A stretch of DNA of 64,000 nt from Caryophanales bacterium. GTDB taxonomy: Bacteria; Bacillota; Bacilli; Exiguobacteriales; Exiguobacteriaceae. The DNA lies in assembly GCA_902363455.1 (NCBI GenBank), contig CABJAC010000001.1, forward strand, positions 1,429,952 to 1,493,951, read 5' to 3'. The notes beneath the pieces were generated by a model that worked only from the letters and a program-made list of their open reading frames with translations, did no database searches and was not told the origin of the DNA. A program made the translations under genes and the position numbers. Shown here piece by piece: positions 14,960 to 22,850 of this stretch (positions are counted from its first letter, which is position 1; every line of letters starts with the position of its first letter).

Positions 14960-15727
14960 ATGATCGAACGTACAGTAGATACGACTGTAGGACGTGTGAC
15001 CGTTTATCTATCTGAAAAAACGACTTCCGTTCCCTTTGTCTTTTTACACGGTGTCTATTTAGACCATAGTATTTGGAACAACATCATTGAAGACTCCTTT
15101 TTTTCTAATCAATCGTTCATTCTTATCGATATGCCATTGCATGGTAAGTCTAAAGAAATACATGCTACGTGGGATCTCGATCAATGCGCGAAGATGTTGT
15201 TAGAGATCCTTGAGGCGTTACACGTAGAATCAGTCATTGCCGTTGGACATTCCTGGGGAAGCATGGTCATTTTACGATCAGCCCATCTACATCCCGAGAA
15301 GTTCAATCGAATCATTCTATGTAATATGCCTTATGAAAAGCTCTCACCGTCTTCTAAACTCCTTGTCAAACTTCGACACTCCATGCTTACTTTTTCTGAT
15401 TTTTATTATCATCAAGCAGCTAAATCCATGATGGCTAAATCCTCTATTCAAATGAACCCCCATTTATTAGAAACGTTTATCTCGATGATGAGCACATTAT
15501 CAAAAGATGAACTTAAAAAAACCGATCAGGAAGTCCTTCTCAATGCTGCTGATACAAGCCACCTCATTCATACGTTGAAAATCCCAACTGTTATGATTAA
15601 AGGAAAAGAAGACTATGTCCCGCTTCCTTCGTTAACACTAAGATATACGATTTCTGGAGGGCATATCAGTCCTTTGGAAGCACCACAGGAAGTAATCAGT
15701 ATCATAAAAAGTAATGTTAGGTCATAA
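14960..15727 (+). CDS. alpha/beta hydrolase
   Basis: 255 residues from the ATG; the GTG at 14951 lies inside the AGGTGG site and is rejected. The fold is shown by FLHGVYLDHSIW (oxyanion HG), the nucleophile elbow GHSWGSM, and late acid and His motifs (IKGKEDYVPLP, ISGGHISPLEAP). Related enzymes include esterases and ring-cleavage product hydrolases. It is last in the TetR operon and ends before a perfect 20-bp hairpin. Confidence 0.87.
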   Translation: MIERTVDTTVGRVTVYLSEKTTSVPFVFLHGVYLDHSIWNNIIEDSFFSNQSFILIDMPLHGKSKEIHATWDLDQCAKMLLEILEALHVESVIAVGHSWGSMVILRSAHLHPEKFNRIILCNMPYEKLSPSSKLLVKLRHSMLTFSDFYYHQAAKSMMAKSSIQMNPHLLETFISMMSTLSKDELKKTDQEVLLNAADTSHLIHTLKIPTVMIKGKEDYVPLPSLTLRYTISGGHISPLEAPQEVISIIKSNVRS

Positions 15728-15732
15728 TATAT

Positions 15733-15774
15733 GGCAATAAAAAGAGGAAATTTGAATTTCCTCTTTTTATTGCC
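15733..15774. terminator. bidirectional intrinsic terminator
   Basis: A perfect 20-bp inverted repeat (GGCAATAAAAAGAGGAAATT and its complement, 2-nt loop) lies between convergent genes, with A and T tracts in the stem. Confidence 0.8.
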
Positions 15775-15855
15775 ATTAAATAGCGATGTTATTAACAAGT
15801 CATTGAAACAACAGAATAGTGAGTGACCAGACGGGGGAAGTCATTTCACCTTTTT

Positions 15856-16557
15856 TTATTCGTGTGCCTTTCTTTTCAACAATAAATATAGACCCACAAA
15901 GAGGAACCAAAATTGAACGACGCCTACACTCGCTACGACAAAAGCATCTACATTGATATCAAAAATTGCAAGTAAAGGGACTACGATGGCTAATGCCGCT
16001 ATTACACCGAACCAACCTGTCCACTTCGGTAATGTATGGCTTTTTAAAATGTGAATAGAAAGAAGAATAATCGACAACGAAGCAAACAAGCTAACACCTA
16101 AATCTTCTCCAATTGATCCACCATACGCGTTGATGGCATCGAATACAACGTCAATATTACTTTTTGTCATCTCATCTGCTGTATTGTATTGTGTTGCCAG
16201 GTTCGGCATGACACTAAGCCAGCGAATGATACCAATACTTCGAGCTAACGCAGACAACGCTGCAAAAGCACTCGCCATCCACAGTAAAGGTGATAATGCT
16301 TTTTCTTTCGACGCATAGAAGGACAGCATCGCAATGACCGGGAAAAAGAGTATCGAATAGATTAAATAGCTAAAGTACCCAAAAGTTGTTTCGCTTTGAT
16401 TTTCATATATAGTTGGTAAAACGACGCTCGCGGGCTCTTCTAAAATATCCGGCCAGTTGATGGCTTGACCTAGTATGATCATCGGTACAAAGATCAGTAA
16501 TCCTTCAATCAGTAAGAATAGACCTAGTAATCTCGAATGAATATATAGTTTCATCAT
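15856..16557 (-). CDS. DUF4386-type membrane protein
   Basis: 233 residues with about six membrane helices. The arrangement (RLLGLFLLIEGLL..., a loop with a polar segment, then ARSIGIIRWLSVMPNLATQY and a late HTLPKWTGWFGVIAA) matches the DUF4386 family, which often accompanies regulators and oxidoreductases. It follows the NAD(P)-binding protein gene by 45 bp and shares its MerR-type promoter. Function unknown. Confidence 0.75.
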   Translation of the reverse strand: MMKLYIHSRLLGLFLLIEGLLIFVPMIILGQAINWPDILEEPASVVLPTIYENQSETTFGYFSYLIYSILFFPVIAMLSFYASKEKALSPLLWMASAFAALSALARSIGIIRWLSVMPNLATQYNTADEMTKSNIDVVFDAINAYGGSIGEDLGVSLFASLSIILLSIHILKSHTLPKWTGWFGVIAALAIVVPLLAIFDINVDAFVVASVGVVQFWFLFVGLYLLLKRKAHE

Positions 16558-16602
16558 GTATCATCCTCTCTTATATTTGTAGTTGAAATGGGAATCTGAT
16601 AA

Positions 16603-17538
16603 TTATGCCTGAAAAGAACGGACCATTTCCCGCATCCCGACATCAAATCGGGTCACTTCAAAATTTGGGAATTGTCTACGAAATTTTTCATCACTCATAA
16701 TGTAAGGAGTATCAATTTGATACAACATCTCGTTACTCTCTTTTATGATTGGGACAAATAGTCCCATGATTTTTAGAACAGTTCTTGGAATAAGTGTCAC
16801 ATTCAAATTTGTTCCTAGGATGTCATTTAACTCTGTCACGATGTCTTTGACAGTGATTGGATGACTGACGGGTAAATGCCATTCTTGTCCATATGTTGTT
16901 GGACTCAAACTGAGTGTTACGAGTGCCTTACCGACATCTTTCGTGTATGAATATGTGTGTGGAACATCCATTCCCCCTATTGCTTGAGGAGACTTATTCT
17001 CTAACATTCGCGCAACGAATGTCGTATAAAGTAGACTGTTCACAGCATAGGGACCATAGAAATCCGCTGATCGACCGATGACTGCTTCGATTCTTCCAGC
17101 ATGATGCGCCTCCATCACCATTTCTGCTATCAGTTTTCGTGTTTTCCCTTTCTTTGAGTCTGGGTTTCTCTCATGTTTTTCTGTAAAGGGTACGACTAAC
17201 GGAGAGGGACCATACATATAGACATTATCCAGAAAGATCAGTCGTGCCTTATTTTGTTCACATGCCTGAATAACATTTTGTATGATTCTTGGCCATTGTT
17301 CTTCCCAAATCGCTGCATTATAAGGAAGTCCAATACAGACGTAAACATGGCTAGCTCCTTTTAGTGCTTGGATTGTTTGTTTTTCATCGTTCAAGTCTGC
17401 ATGAATCGTTTCAATACCGCGAAACCGTTTACTCCTTTCAACAGCACGGACGACATGCCCTCTTAACTGAAGTGCTTCTACGACACTTCGACCTACAGCT
17501 CCCGTCGCTCCAAGGACGACATGAAGTTCTTCCTTCAT
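16603..17538 (-). CDS. NAD-dependent epimerase/dehydratase family protein (atypical SDR)
   Basis: 311 residues. An N-terminal Rossmann motif (VVLGATGAVGRSVVEALQLRGH) is followed by DVxxV-type and NVYMYGPS segments typical of extended or atypical SDRs. The usual YxxxK is not obvious, as in NmrA/NAD(P)H-binding members. GAAGGGAG precedes the ATG. The promoter at 17569-17599 has a MerR-type 19-bp spacer with a perfect dyad, so it should be switched on by the divergent-function MerR gene upstream. Confidence 0.83.
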   Translation of the reverse strand: MKEELHVVLGATGAVGRSVVEALQLRGHVVRAVERSKRFRGIETIHADLNDEKQTIQALKGASHVYVCIGLPYNAAIWEEQWPRIIQNVIQACEQNKARLIFLDNVYMYGPSPLVVPFTEKHERNPDSKKGKTRKLIAEMVMEAHHAGRIEAVIGRSADFYGPYAVNSLLYTTFVARMLENKSPQAIGGMDVPHTYSYTKDVGKALVTLSLSPTTYGQEWHLPVSHPITVKDIVTELNDILGTNLNVTLIPRTVLKIMGLFVPIIKESNEMLYQIDTPYIMSDEKFRRQFPNFEVTRFDVGMREMVRSFQA

Positions 17539-17568
17539 GAGAATCGCTCCCTTCTATTTGTTAAAACA

Positions 17569-17599
17569 AGAATAGACCCTCACACAATGTGAGGGTCAA
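17569..17599 (-). promoter_or_regulatory. MerR-type promoter with perfect dyad
   Basis: On the minus strand: -35 TTGACC, 19-bp spacer, -10 TATTCT. The spacer carries the perfect 10-bp inverted repeat GACCCTCACA-TTG-TGTGAGGGTC (17597-17575; the -35 overlaps its first base pairs). This is the standard architecture for MerR activators and lies just after the MerR gene's stop. Confidence 0.8.
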
Positions 17600-17612
17600 G
17601 AGAAACTGGAAA

Positions 17613-18461
17613 TTATTTTTCGACAGGTAGTTGAAGTTCAATAATCGGATTAGGATCTACCAATCCCTTCGAATGTATAGGTCCAGAGAGATGCAACTCA
17701 CGCATCGGACCCTTAATCTGCCATCCATTCAATCCTACCCATTTGAGTAGTTCGATTACTCCTTGTTCGACTTCCTCAATAGGTCCACTGTACATGAGAA
17801 AAGCAACATGTTCCTCTGCTGGTACGATACGCGTTTGAAGTAGTGATTCCTGTTCGGGAATCTTTTGTAATGCAGCAAATTCAATCACTGTTCCTACCTC
17901 AACATCTAAATCGATTTCACTGTAATCATCATTATGATAATAAGTCGTCTCTGGACCTATCGCTGTAATACCTAGAACATCAAGCTCACGATATAACGAG
18001 GTACACATGTCATAACAAAATACACTCATCTGATTCACATAAGGTACAATCTTTCGTTGAGATACATATCCATAAGAATCTGTCGCCTTGATACTAATAT
18101 CGAACTTGGGAATATTCCCTTCGTTCTCAATCAGTTTCAGTCGATCCATGATCGTCTTGAGGTTGATTTGAGCCATACTGATTTCATTTTCGAGATCAAA
18201 CTGTTTTTTTTGCAATAAACGCTTCATCTCATCGATAGAAAGCTGTTCGTCTACTAACTCCATTACTTCTTGTAAGGAGAAACCGAGATCTTTAAGGAAC
18301 TTGATCCGATTCAGTCGTGGGAGTTGATCGATTGAGTAACTTCGATATCCCGTTTGATTATCGATGTACGCAGGCTTAAAGATACCGATTTGATCATAAT
18401 GTCTCAGCATTCGAATAGATACTTTACCTACCTTTGAAAAATCGCCAATTTTCAACATCAT
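17613..18461 (-). CDS. MerR family regulator with GyrI-like effector domain (BmrR/BltR type)
   Basis: About 282 residues. The N-terminal MerR HTH (MLKIGDFSKVGKVSIRMLRHYDQIGIFKPAYIDNQTGYRSYSIDQL) and coiled linker precede a C-terminal effector-binding domain (YETTYYHNDDYSEIDLDVEVGTVIEF, then MYSGPIEEVEQGVIELLKWVGLNGWQIKGPMRELHLSGP), the GyrI-like fold that binds drugs or hydrophobic ligands. Start is either of two adjacent ATGs (18461 or 18458); the frame runs to 18476. It lies directly upstream of a promoter of exactly MerR type. Confidence 0.87.
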   Translation of the reverse strand: MMLKIGDFSKVGKVSIRMLRHYDQIGIFKPAYIDNQTGYRSYSIDQLPRLNRIKFLKDLGFSLQEVMELVDEQLSIDEMKRLLQKKQFDLENEISMAQINLKTIMDRLKLIENEGNIPKFDISIKATDSYGYVSQRKIVPYVNQMSVFCYDMCTSLYRELDVLGITAIGPETTYYHNDDYSEIDLDVEVGTVIEFAALQKIPEQESLLQTRIVPAEEHVAFLMYSGPIEEVEQGVIELLKWVGLNGWQIKGPMRELHLSGPIHSKGLVDPNPIIELQLPVEK

Positions 18462-18707
18462 TCCACATCCCTTCATCCGTCATATTTAAATTTCCATTTA
18501 TCTAAAGAATCTTTTTTACTCATTTTTTCATTTCTATATTCTCAAGTAGAGTCTCGATACCTTATTTTTAAATTATTATACTTTATTGCACCATATGTGA
18601 TTAGAATGTTCCTCTCTTTTTATACGATGCACTTTATTTATACAAATTTTATGTACTATGAAATGGTAAGGTGAAAAGGATACTACAGATGAAACGGAGA
18701 AAACATT

Positions 18708-18869
18708 TTGAATAATAATCAAGCAATCGCTTATGCTGTCATCGCTATGGAGCAGCTCGGTTATACGCGTGAACAGATCGAAAAGCTGCAAGCAAGTATG
18801 CGGTCTGAAATGGACTGGACAGACGAAAAAACAGTAGAAAAGAAAGCCAGTGCTATCTTAAATAGATGA
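18708..18869 (+). CDS. 53-residue soluble hypothetical protein
   Basis: TTG start with GGAG 8 nt upstream. The product, beginning NNNQAIAYAVIAMEQLGYTREQIEKLQ, is helical and acidic with heptad-like spacing. It resembles short orphan proteins common in Gram-positive plasmids and mobile DNA, but I cannot name a family. It stands alone next to the second IS3 element. Confidence 0.5.
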   Translation: MNNNQAIAYAVIAMEQLGYTREQIEKLQASMRSEMDWTDEKTVEKKASAILNR

Positions 18870-19049
18870 AAGTAAAAATGATCCTATTCTGATCTTTAAA
18901 CTTCAAAGAATAAAGAAGGCGATAGAGCTTCCTGAAGAGTGAACTGAGCCCTACAGTTTGGACAGTTTAATAAAAGCACCCTTAACGTTTTAAGCTGCTA
19001 TGAGATGGCTTCGGTATTGTACGAAGGCACTGAAAAACCTCATATTGGA
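18870..19049. other. spacer before the second IS3 element
   Basis: No gene recognised. The sequence is possibly an older IS end, because ACAGTTTGGACAGTTT resembles an IS3 terminus, but I could not establish this. Confidence 0.25.
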
Positions 19050-19129
19050 TGGTCTACAGTTAGTTGGACATAAACCTTAAGGTCAATTAGACTTAGGAAA
19101 ATTATGAACAGCAGAGGAGAATCACCTTC

Positions 19130-19414
19130 ATGAATAAACGGGAACGAAGAATTTTTAGCGATTCATTCAAACAACAGATGGTTCAACTCCATTTGAATGG
19201 TAAATCACGCGCCGATATCATTCGGGAATATGACTTGACGCCTTCGGCATTTAATCGCTGGATCAACCAAAGTAAGACGACCGGATCCTTTAAGGAAGAA
19301 GATATTTTGTCGGATGAAGCGCGCGAGCTACGTGTACTTCGGAAGCATGTCCAACAACTAGAGATGGAGAATGATATTTTAAAGCAAGCCGCGCTGATCA
19401 TGGGACGAAAGTAA
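19130..19414 (+). CDS. IS3-family transposase OrfA
   Basis: 94 residues. HTH Tnp_1 region: RIFSDSFKQQMVQLHLNGKSRADIIREYDLTPSAFNRWINQSK, with a C-terminal zipper-like ELRVLRKHVQQLEMENDILKQAALIMGRK. GAGGAG precedes the ATG. OrfB lies in the -1 frame, as usual for the family. Confidence 0.92.
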   Translation: MNKRERRIFSDSFKQQMVQLHLNGKSRADIIREYDLTPSAFNRWINQSKTTGSFKEEDILSDEARELRVLRKHVQQLEMENDILKQAALIMGRK

Positions 19415-19416
19415 GT

Positions 19417-20250
19417 GTGATCAAGAATAATCGACATAAATACTTGGTATCAGCAATGTGCAGCGTCCTCCAATTACCCAGAAGTACGTTTTATTATGAA
19501 GCTAGACAGCGACCATCGGTCGACGATGTGACCGAAGCCATCCGTGAAATTTTCCGACGCAGCCGAGAGAACTACGGCACGCGTAAAATCAAGATTGAAC
19601 TCCAAAAACAAGGGAAATGCGTCTCTCGTCGTCGAATCGGACGCATCATGAAAGAACAAGGCCTCGTCTCTACGTACACGCTAGCGCAATTCAAGCCTAA
19701 AAAAGAAACGTGCAACGAGTCGATGGAAGCCAATGAATTGAATCGCGCGTTCAAGCAAGGAGAAGAGCTATCCGTTGTCGTCAGTGACCTGACATACATC
19801 AAGGTCCGTCAAAAATGGCATTATGTATGTGTATTTGTTGATCTCTTTAACCGAGAAATCATCGGGCATAGTGTGGGCGAGCGAAAGGATGCGCAACTGG
19901 TCCATCGTGCTTTCGCTTCCATTCCTCATGATTTGCGTCGCATCCGGATGTTTCACACGGATCGAGGACGAGAGTTCAACAACCGTCTGATTGAGGATGC
20001 CCTTCATACGTTCGGAATCCGTCGCTCGTTGAGCGAAAAGGGTTGTCCGTACGATAACGCAGTCGCGGAAGCCACGTTTAAAATCATCAAGACAGAGTTT
20101 GTCAAAAAACGAGTGTTCTCGAGTTTGACGGAGCTGGAACGCGAGTTCCAGGATTACGTGAATTGGTTCAATCACCTTCGCATACACGGTACATTGGATT
20201 ATCAAAGCCCCGTTCACTACAAGCAATCACTCCTTAAGAAAATTGTCTAG
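19417..20250 (+). CDS. IS3-family transposase OrfB (DDE integrase domain)
   Basis: 277 residues. HTH_21 (IREIFRRSRENYGTRKIKIELQKQGKCVSRRRIGRIMKEQGL) and the rve core. DDE residues are in VVSDLTYIKV, MFHTDRGREFNN and PYDNAVAEATFKIIKTEF. The ending WFNHLRIHGTLDYQSPVHYK is typical of the family. Intact, so possibly functional. Confidence 0.93.
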   Translation: MIKNNRHKYLVSAMCSVLQLPRSTFYYEARQRPSVDDVTEAIREIFRRSRENYGTRKIKIELQKQGKCVSRRRIGRIMKEQGLVSTYTLAQFKPKKETCNESMEANELNRAFKQGEELSVVVSDLTYIKVRQKWHYVCVFVDLFNREIIGHSVGERKDAQLVHRAFASIPHDLRRIRMFHTDRGREFNNRLIEDALHTFGIRRSLSEKGCPYDNAVAEATFKIIKTEFVKKRVFSSLTELEREFQDYVNWFNHLRIHGTLDYQSPVHYKQSLLKKIV

Positions 20251-20264
20251 TTTAGTGTTGACAA

Positions 20265-20630
20265 TCCATTTACGTAAACGTATGTTTATCAACTACTATA
20301 TCTGCTAATTTCAGTACTAGCTTCATCGCACCTAAAATACATACACATGAACATACGAAGTATGATTGATTCTTGATCCGAGCTTATTTTCTCCTTAAAG
20401 CTCCATGCCCTGTGTCCCTGTGTCGTAAGGAGCAGATCCGTAAATCTAATGATTGAAACCTTTCACTGCTCCAAAGATAATGACGAGCAGTCCCTTTTCC
20501 GCAGCGGATCCGTCCACTGCGGTCTTCTTTTCTCCATTGGCCTTGAGACAATCGATTGTCTATATAAGCACGACACTATTTAAGATAACCGCGCGGATAC
20601 GAGGCTACACCTAATCAAATAGTTGACTAA
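20265..20630. other. intergenic region between IS3 and the M23 gene
   Basis: No gene found. It contains the 14-bp palindrome GACAATCGATTGTC (20547-20560) and a small hairpin CCGCAG/CTGCGG near 20502-20525. Neither could be assigned. Confidence 0.4.
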
Positions 20631-20665
20631 AAAAAGGAAACGACCTTTTCCAAGATTGTTTCCTT
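20631..20665 (-). terminator. intrinsic terminator of the M23 peptidase gene
   Basis: On the minus strand AAGGAAAC pairs with GTTTCCTT across 16 nt, followed by a T run. Confidence 0.55.
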
Positions 20666-20733
20666 CATGATGGAGCTGTCATTAGTGTTTTAATATACAT
20701 TTTTAAAGTGTTGTACTTAATTCAACAATCCAT

Positions 20734-21726
20734 CTATTTAAAAAATGCTCCAATCCTTCTATATATAGATGAAAAGATTGCAGGTAATGAAGATGCATTT
20801 TCTCCCTTATCTATTATAACGTCCAGTTTTTTACTTCTTTGTTCAACAAAATAATCTTTAGGATAAACATAGTCTCCTTGGACTGGACTATCCTCGCCAA
20901 ATTGAATATTTAAAGATATAGCGTACATAACATTTTTTGCATCCATAACTTGAAAATGAATGTGAGGCTCTGTAGAGTTTCCAGAGTTGCCACACAACCC
21001 TAGTTTTTGACCTGTTATTACCATATCCCCTTTTTTTACATCAATAGAGAATTGTTTGAAATGCGCAATCAAACTATATTCATTATTTTTATGCTCAATA
21101 ACTATGTAATTTCCTAGGGGTTCATTTTCTTTGACAACTCCTGGAGCATTGTCTAGTACATCGTTTATTACTTTAATTACTCTTCCATCAAGTGGTGCAA
21201 CGATTTCTTTGTTAAATGCAAAGAAATTTTCATTCTTATTTGCCTCTTTTGTAAATGTCAATCCATTCTCGATCACTACTAAATCATATGCATATCTTTG
21301 ATTTTCAAATGGATAATGATAATTTAAAAATTCATTCGTCCCACCCCAAAAAACATACCACTTGTCTTTTATAGGCATTGTATAGATGTTATCCGTAAAT
21401 TGATTATCACTTTCTGGATAATGAAGAAAAGGTTTTAATAATAGACGCTGTATTACATTATGCTTATCAAAGATTACATCTATAGATTTTTTTCTTTTAT
21501 CGTCTACCCAAACATATTGAGCATAATCTGGAGAAATATGATTAGAATGTAAAAGATAAAGTTCTCTTATATCTTTTTTGAAATTCGAGACAAGATCTAT
21601 AAAATCATCTAAAGAAATTAAGTTGTGAAACTCTTTAACGGTTGATTTATAGATGTGCTTTGGATCTTCAAAAAGAAACGCTTCACAAAAGTTGTTAGGG
21701 TCAATCTTTTTTCTATTACTTAAAAT
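20734..21726 (-). CDS. M23 family metallopeptidase with N-terminal NTF2-like region; probable ATT start
   Basis: The C-terminal LytM/M23 domain is clear: ENQRYAYDLVV, VAPLDGRVI, YIVIEHKNNEYSLIAHFKQFSI, VKKGDMVITGQKLGLCGNSGNSTEPHIHFQV, with the HxH zinc motif. The frame stays open for 116 codons upstream of the first ATG (21378), and that part encodes a plausible domain (KHIYKSTVKEFHNLISLDDFIDLVSNF, similar to DUF3887/NTF2-like modules). No ATG, GTG, TTG or CTG occurs in that stretch, but AGGAGGG lies exactly 7 nt before an ATT codon (21726-21724). I therefore call a 330-residue protein starting at ATT. It has no signal peptide. AT-rich, probably acquired. Confidence 0.7.
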   Translation of the reverse strand: MLSNRKKIDPNNFCEAFLFEDPKHIYKSTVKEFHNLISLDDFIDLVSNFKKDIRELYLLHSNHISPDYAQYVWVDDKRKKSIDVIFDKHNVIQRLLLKPFLHYPESDNQFTDNIYTMPIKDKWYVFWGGTNEFLNYHYPFENQRYAYDLVVIENGLTFTKEANKNENFFAFNKEIVAPLDGRVIKVINDVLDNAPGVVKENEPLGNYIVIEHKNNEYSLIAHFKQFSIDVKKGDMVITGQKLGLCGNSGNSTEPHIHFQVMDAKNVMYAISLNIQFGEDSPVQGDYVYPKDYFVEQRSKKLDVIIDKGENASSLPAIFSSIYRRIGAFFK

Positions 21727-21836
21727 AAAAATCCCTCCTAATTCGCTTATTGCTTAGAATATGTCTACTCTTTTGTAATAGTTTTTATCATGAAGGGGTC
21801 GAGACTATTTTTTAAACTTTATTTGATGATACATAC

Positions 21837-22200
21837 TTGACACTCCGACGATTAAAACCGCGGGATTCTGAAGTGCTTGTGCGAGCGCAGTCCGTTTCTG
21901 TTTTGCCCAAACCTTCAGATGAGGGTGTGCCATCATCCTTCTTGAGACAGACCGTATAGGTTCTCAGGCTGGTTGACTGTTAGCATCAACCACAGGTTGT
22001 TGATGTGTCCACCTGATGTTTTAGCGTCTTTTGCATGACGACAGACATCGTTTTACCGATTACATAGTTTCGTGACCGAACCGTATACGATTATCAAAGG
22101 ACGATGGACACAGACGTTTTATAGACTCGTACTTGTCTATAGGTCACTTGTACCCGAATGTCGGATGTGAAGAACATCCGAACTCACTTTCATCCATGTC
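21837..22200 (-). mobile_element. IS605/IS1341-type right-end remnant with omega-RNA-like segment
   Basis: Read on the minus strand, the segment ends with GAATCCCGCGG...CGTCGGAGTGTCAAG, the hallmark right end of TnpB-type IS1341 elements (GAATCCC, hairpin, GTGTCAA). Before it lie CCTGAGAACCTATACGGTCTGTCTC and related blocks like those of the 3' region that gives rise to the TnpB guide RNA. The terminal hairpin is mutated and no tnpB frame is recognisable, so it is a fossil. Confidence 0.6.
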
Positions 22201-22213
22201 TAAAGACGAGCTA

Positions 22214-22345
22214 CGTGGATTGTCAACGTCAACACTAATCTAGACAATTTCCTTAAGAAATGCTTGTTTGCAACGGACAGGACTTTGATAATCTAACGTG
22301 CCGTTTATGCGAAGATAGTTGAACCAATGAACGTAATCTTGTGGG
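22214..22345 (-). mobile_element. inverted remnant of the 19-20 kb IS3 element (orfB 3' end plus terminus)
   Basis: The complement of this segment parallels 20150-20264: GGATTGTCAAC..ACTAATCTAGACAATTTCCTTAAG..., then sequence equivalent to the WFNHLRIHGTLDYQ coding stretch. It carries substitutions and a 6-bp duplication (GTCAAC) in the terminal repeat. It is in inverted orientation to the intact copy 2 kb away. Confidence 0.72.
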
Positions 22346-22595
22346 AATTAAGAAGGCAGTATCAAAAAAGTATCATCGTCTATGTGAAACGTGAAATGAT
22401 CAATAATGAAACTCAGCAGAAGCTAACAAATGAGCTATCAATTAGAAGTATAGGAAGCTTCCTTGGAAGAAATTTTCCTAAACTTAGGTGTTGAAGTACG
22501 AACAGCTTGAGATACCATTCACTATAAAATCTAGATGTTGCCATTTTTTAGTGGAAATGTATAATGAAACATGAATCTAAACTGGAGTTGATTAT
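22346..22595. other. intergenic region, no gene seen
   Basis: AT-rich with scattered stops in all frames. It is possibly further decayed mobile DNA. The promoter of the following small membrane protein should lie near its right end. Confidence 0.4.
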
Positions 22596-22835
22596 ATGCA
22601 AAAAACCTTGTTTTACCTTTCCATACTAAACAGCATCTATATCGTAACCAACTCATTCACGTATTCCGACAGTTTTTTCAATGCGCCGATTGGCGTAACG
22701 ACGCTGTTTGCTGTCGTTTTGATGGTTCTTAATGACAAAGCAAAGAAAACGGGAAGATCAATTTATACCAAAACAACGGATGTCCTCAGTTTCATCAACA
22801 TCCTGATTGGTTTTTCGCTGATTGTCTTTATCTAG
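22596..22835 (+). CDS. 79-residue membrane protein
   Basis: Two to three hydrophobic segments (residues about 5-20, 30-45 and 62-79) with a central basic KAKKTGRSIYTK loop. CTGGAG precedes the ATG. It sits 15 bp before an EamA transporter gene, so it is co-transcribed. No family recognised. Confidence 0.65.
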   Translation: MQKTLFYLSILNSIYIVTNSFTYSDSFFNAPIGVTTLFAVVLMVLNDKAKKTGRSIYTKTTDVLSFINILIGFSLIVFI

Positions 22836-22850
22836 GAGTGGAAAATACCG

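Larger units (their letters stand above)
19050..20264 (+). mobile_element. IS3-family insertion sequence, about 1.2 kb
   Basis: It carries intact orfA and orfB. Imperfect terminal inverted repeats: TGGTCTACAGTTAGTTGGACA at the left and, read inward from the right, TTGTCAACACTAAACTAGACA. The right end (20230-20264) recurs, inverted and mutated, at 22217-22345. No convincing target duplication was seen. Confidence 0.82.

Noticed and set aside
17575..17597. Perfect hairpin GACCCTCACA/TGTGAGGGTC as a terminator of the MerR gene
   Set aside because: It has no proper T run and is exactly framed by -35 TTGACC and -10 TATTCT at 19 bp, so a MerR-type promoter explains it better.
20547..20560. 14-bp palindrome GACAATCGATTGTC as an operator
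   Set aside because: Lies in IS-derived or decayed DNA with no promoter or gene start nearby.
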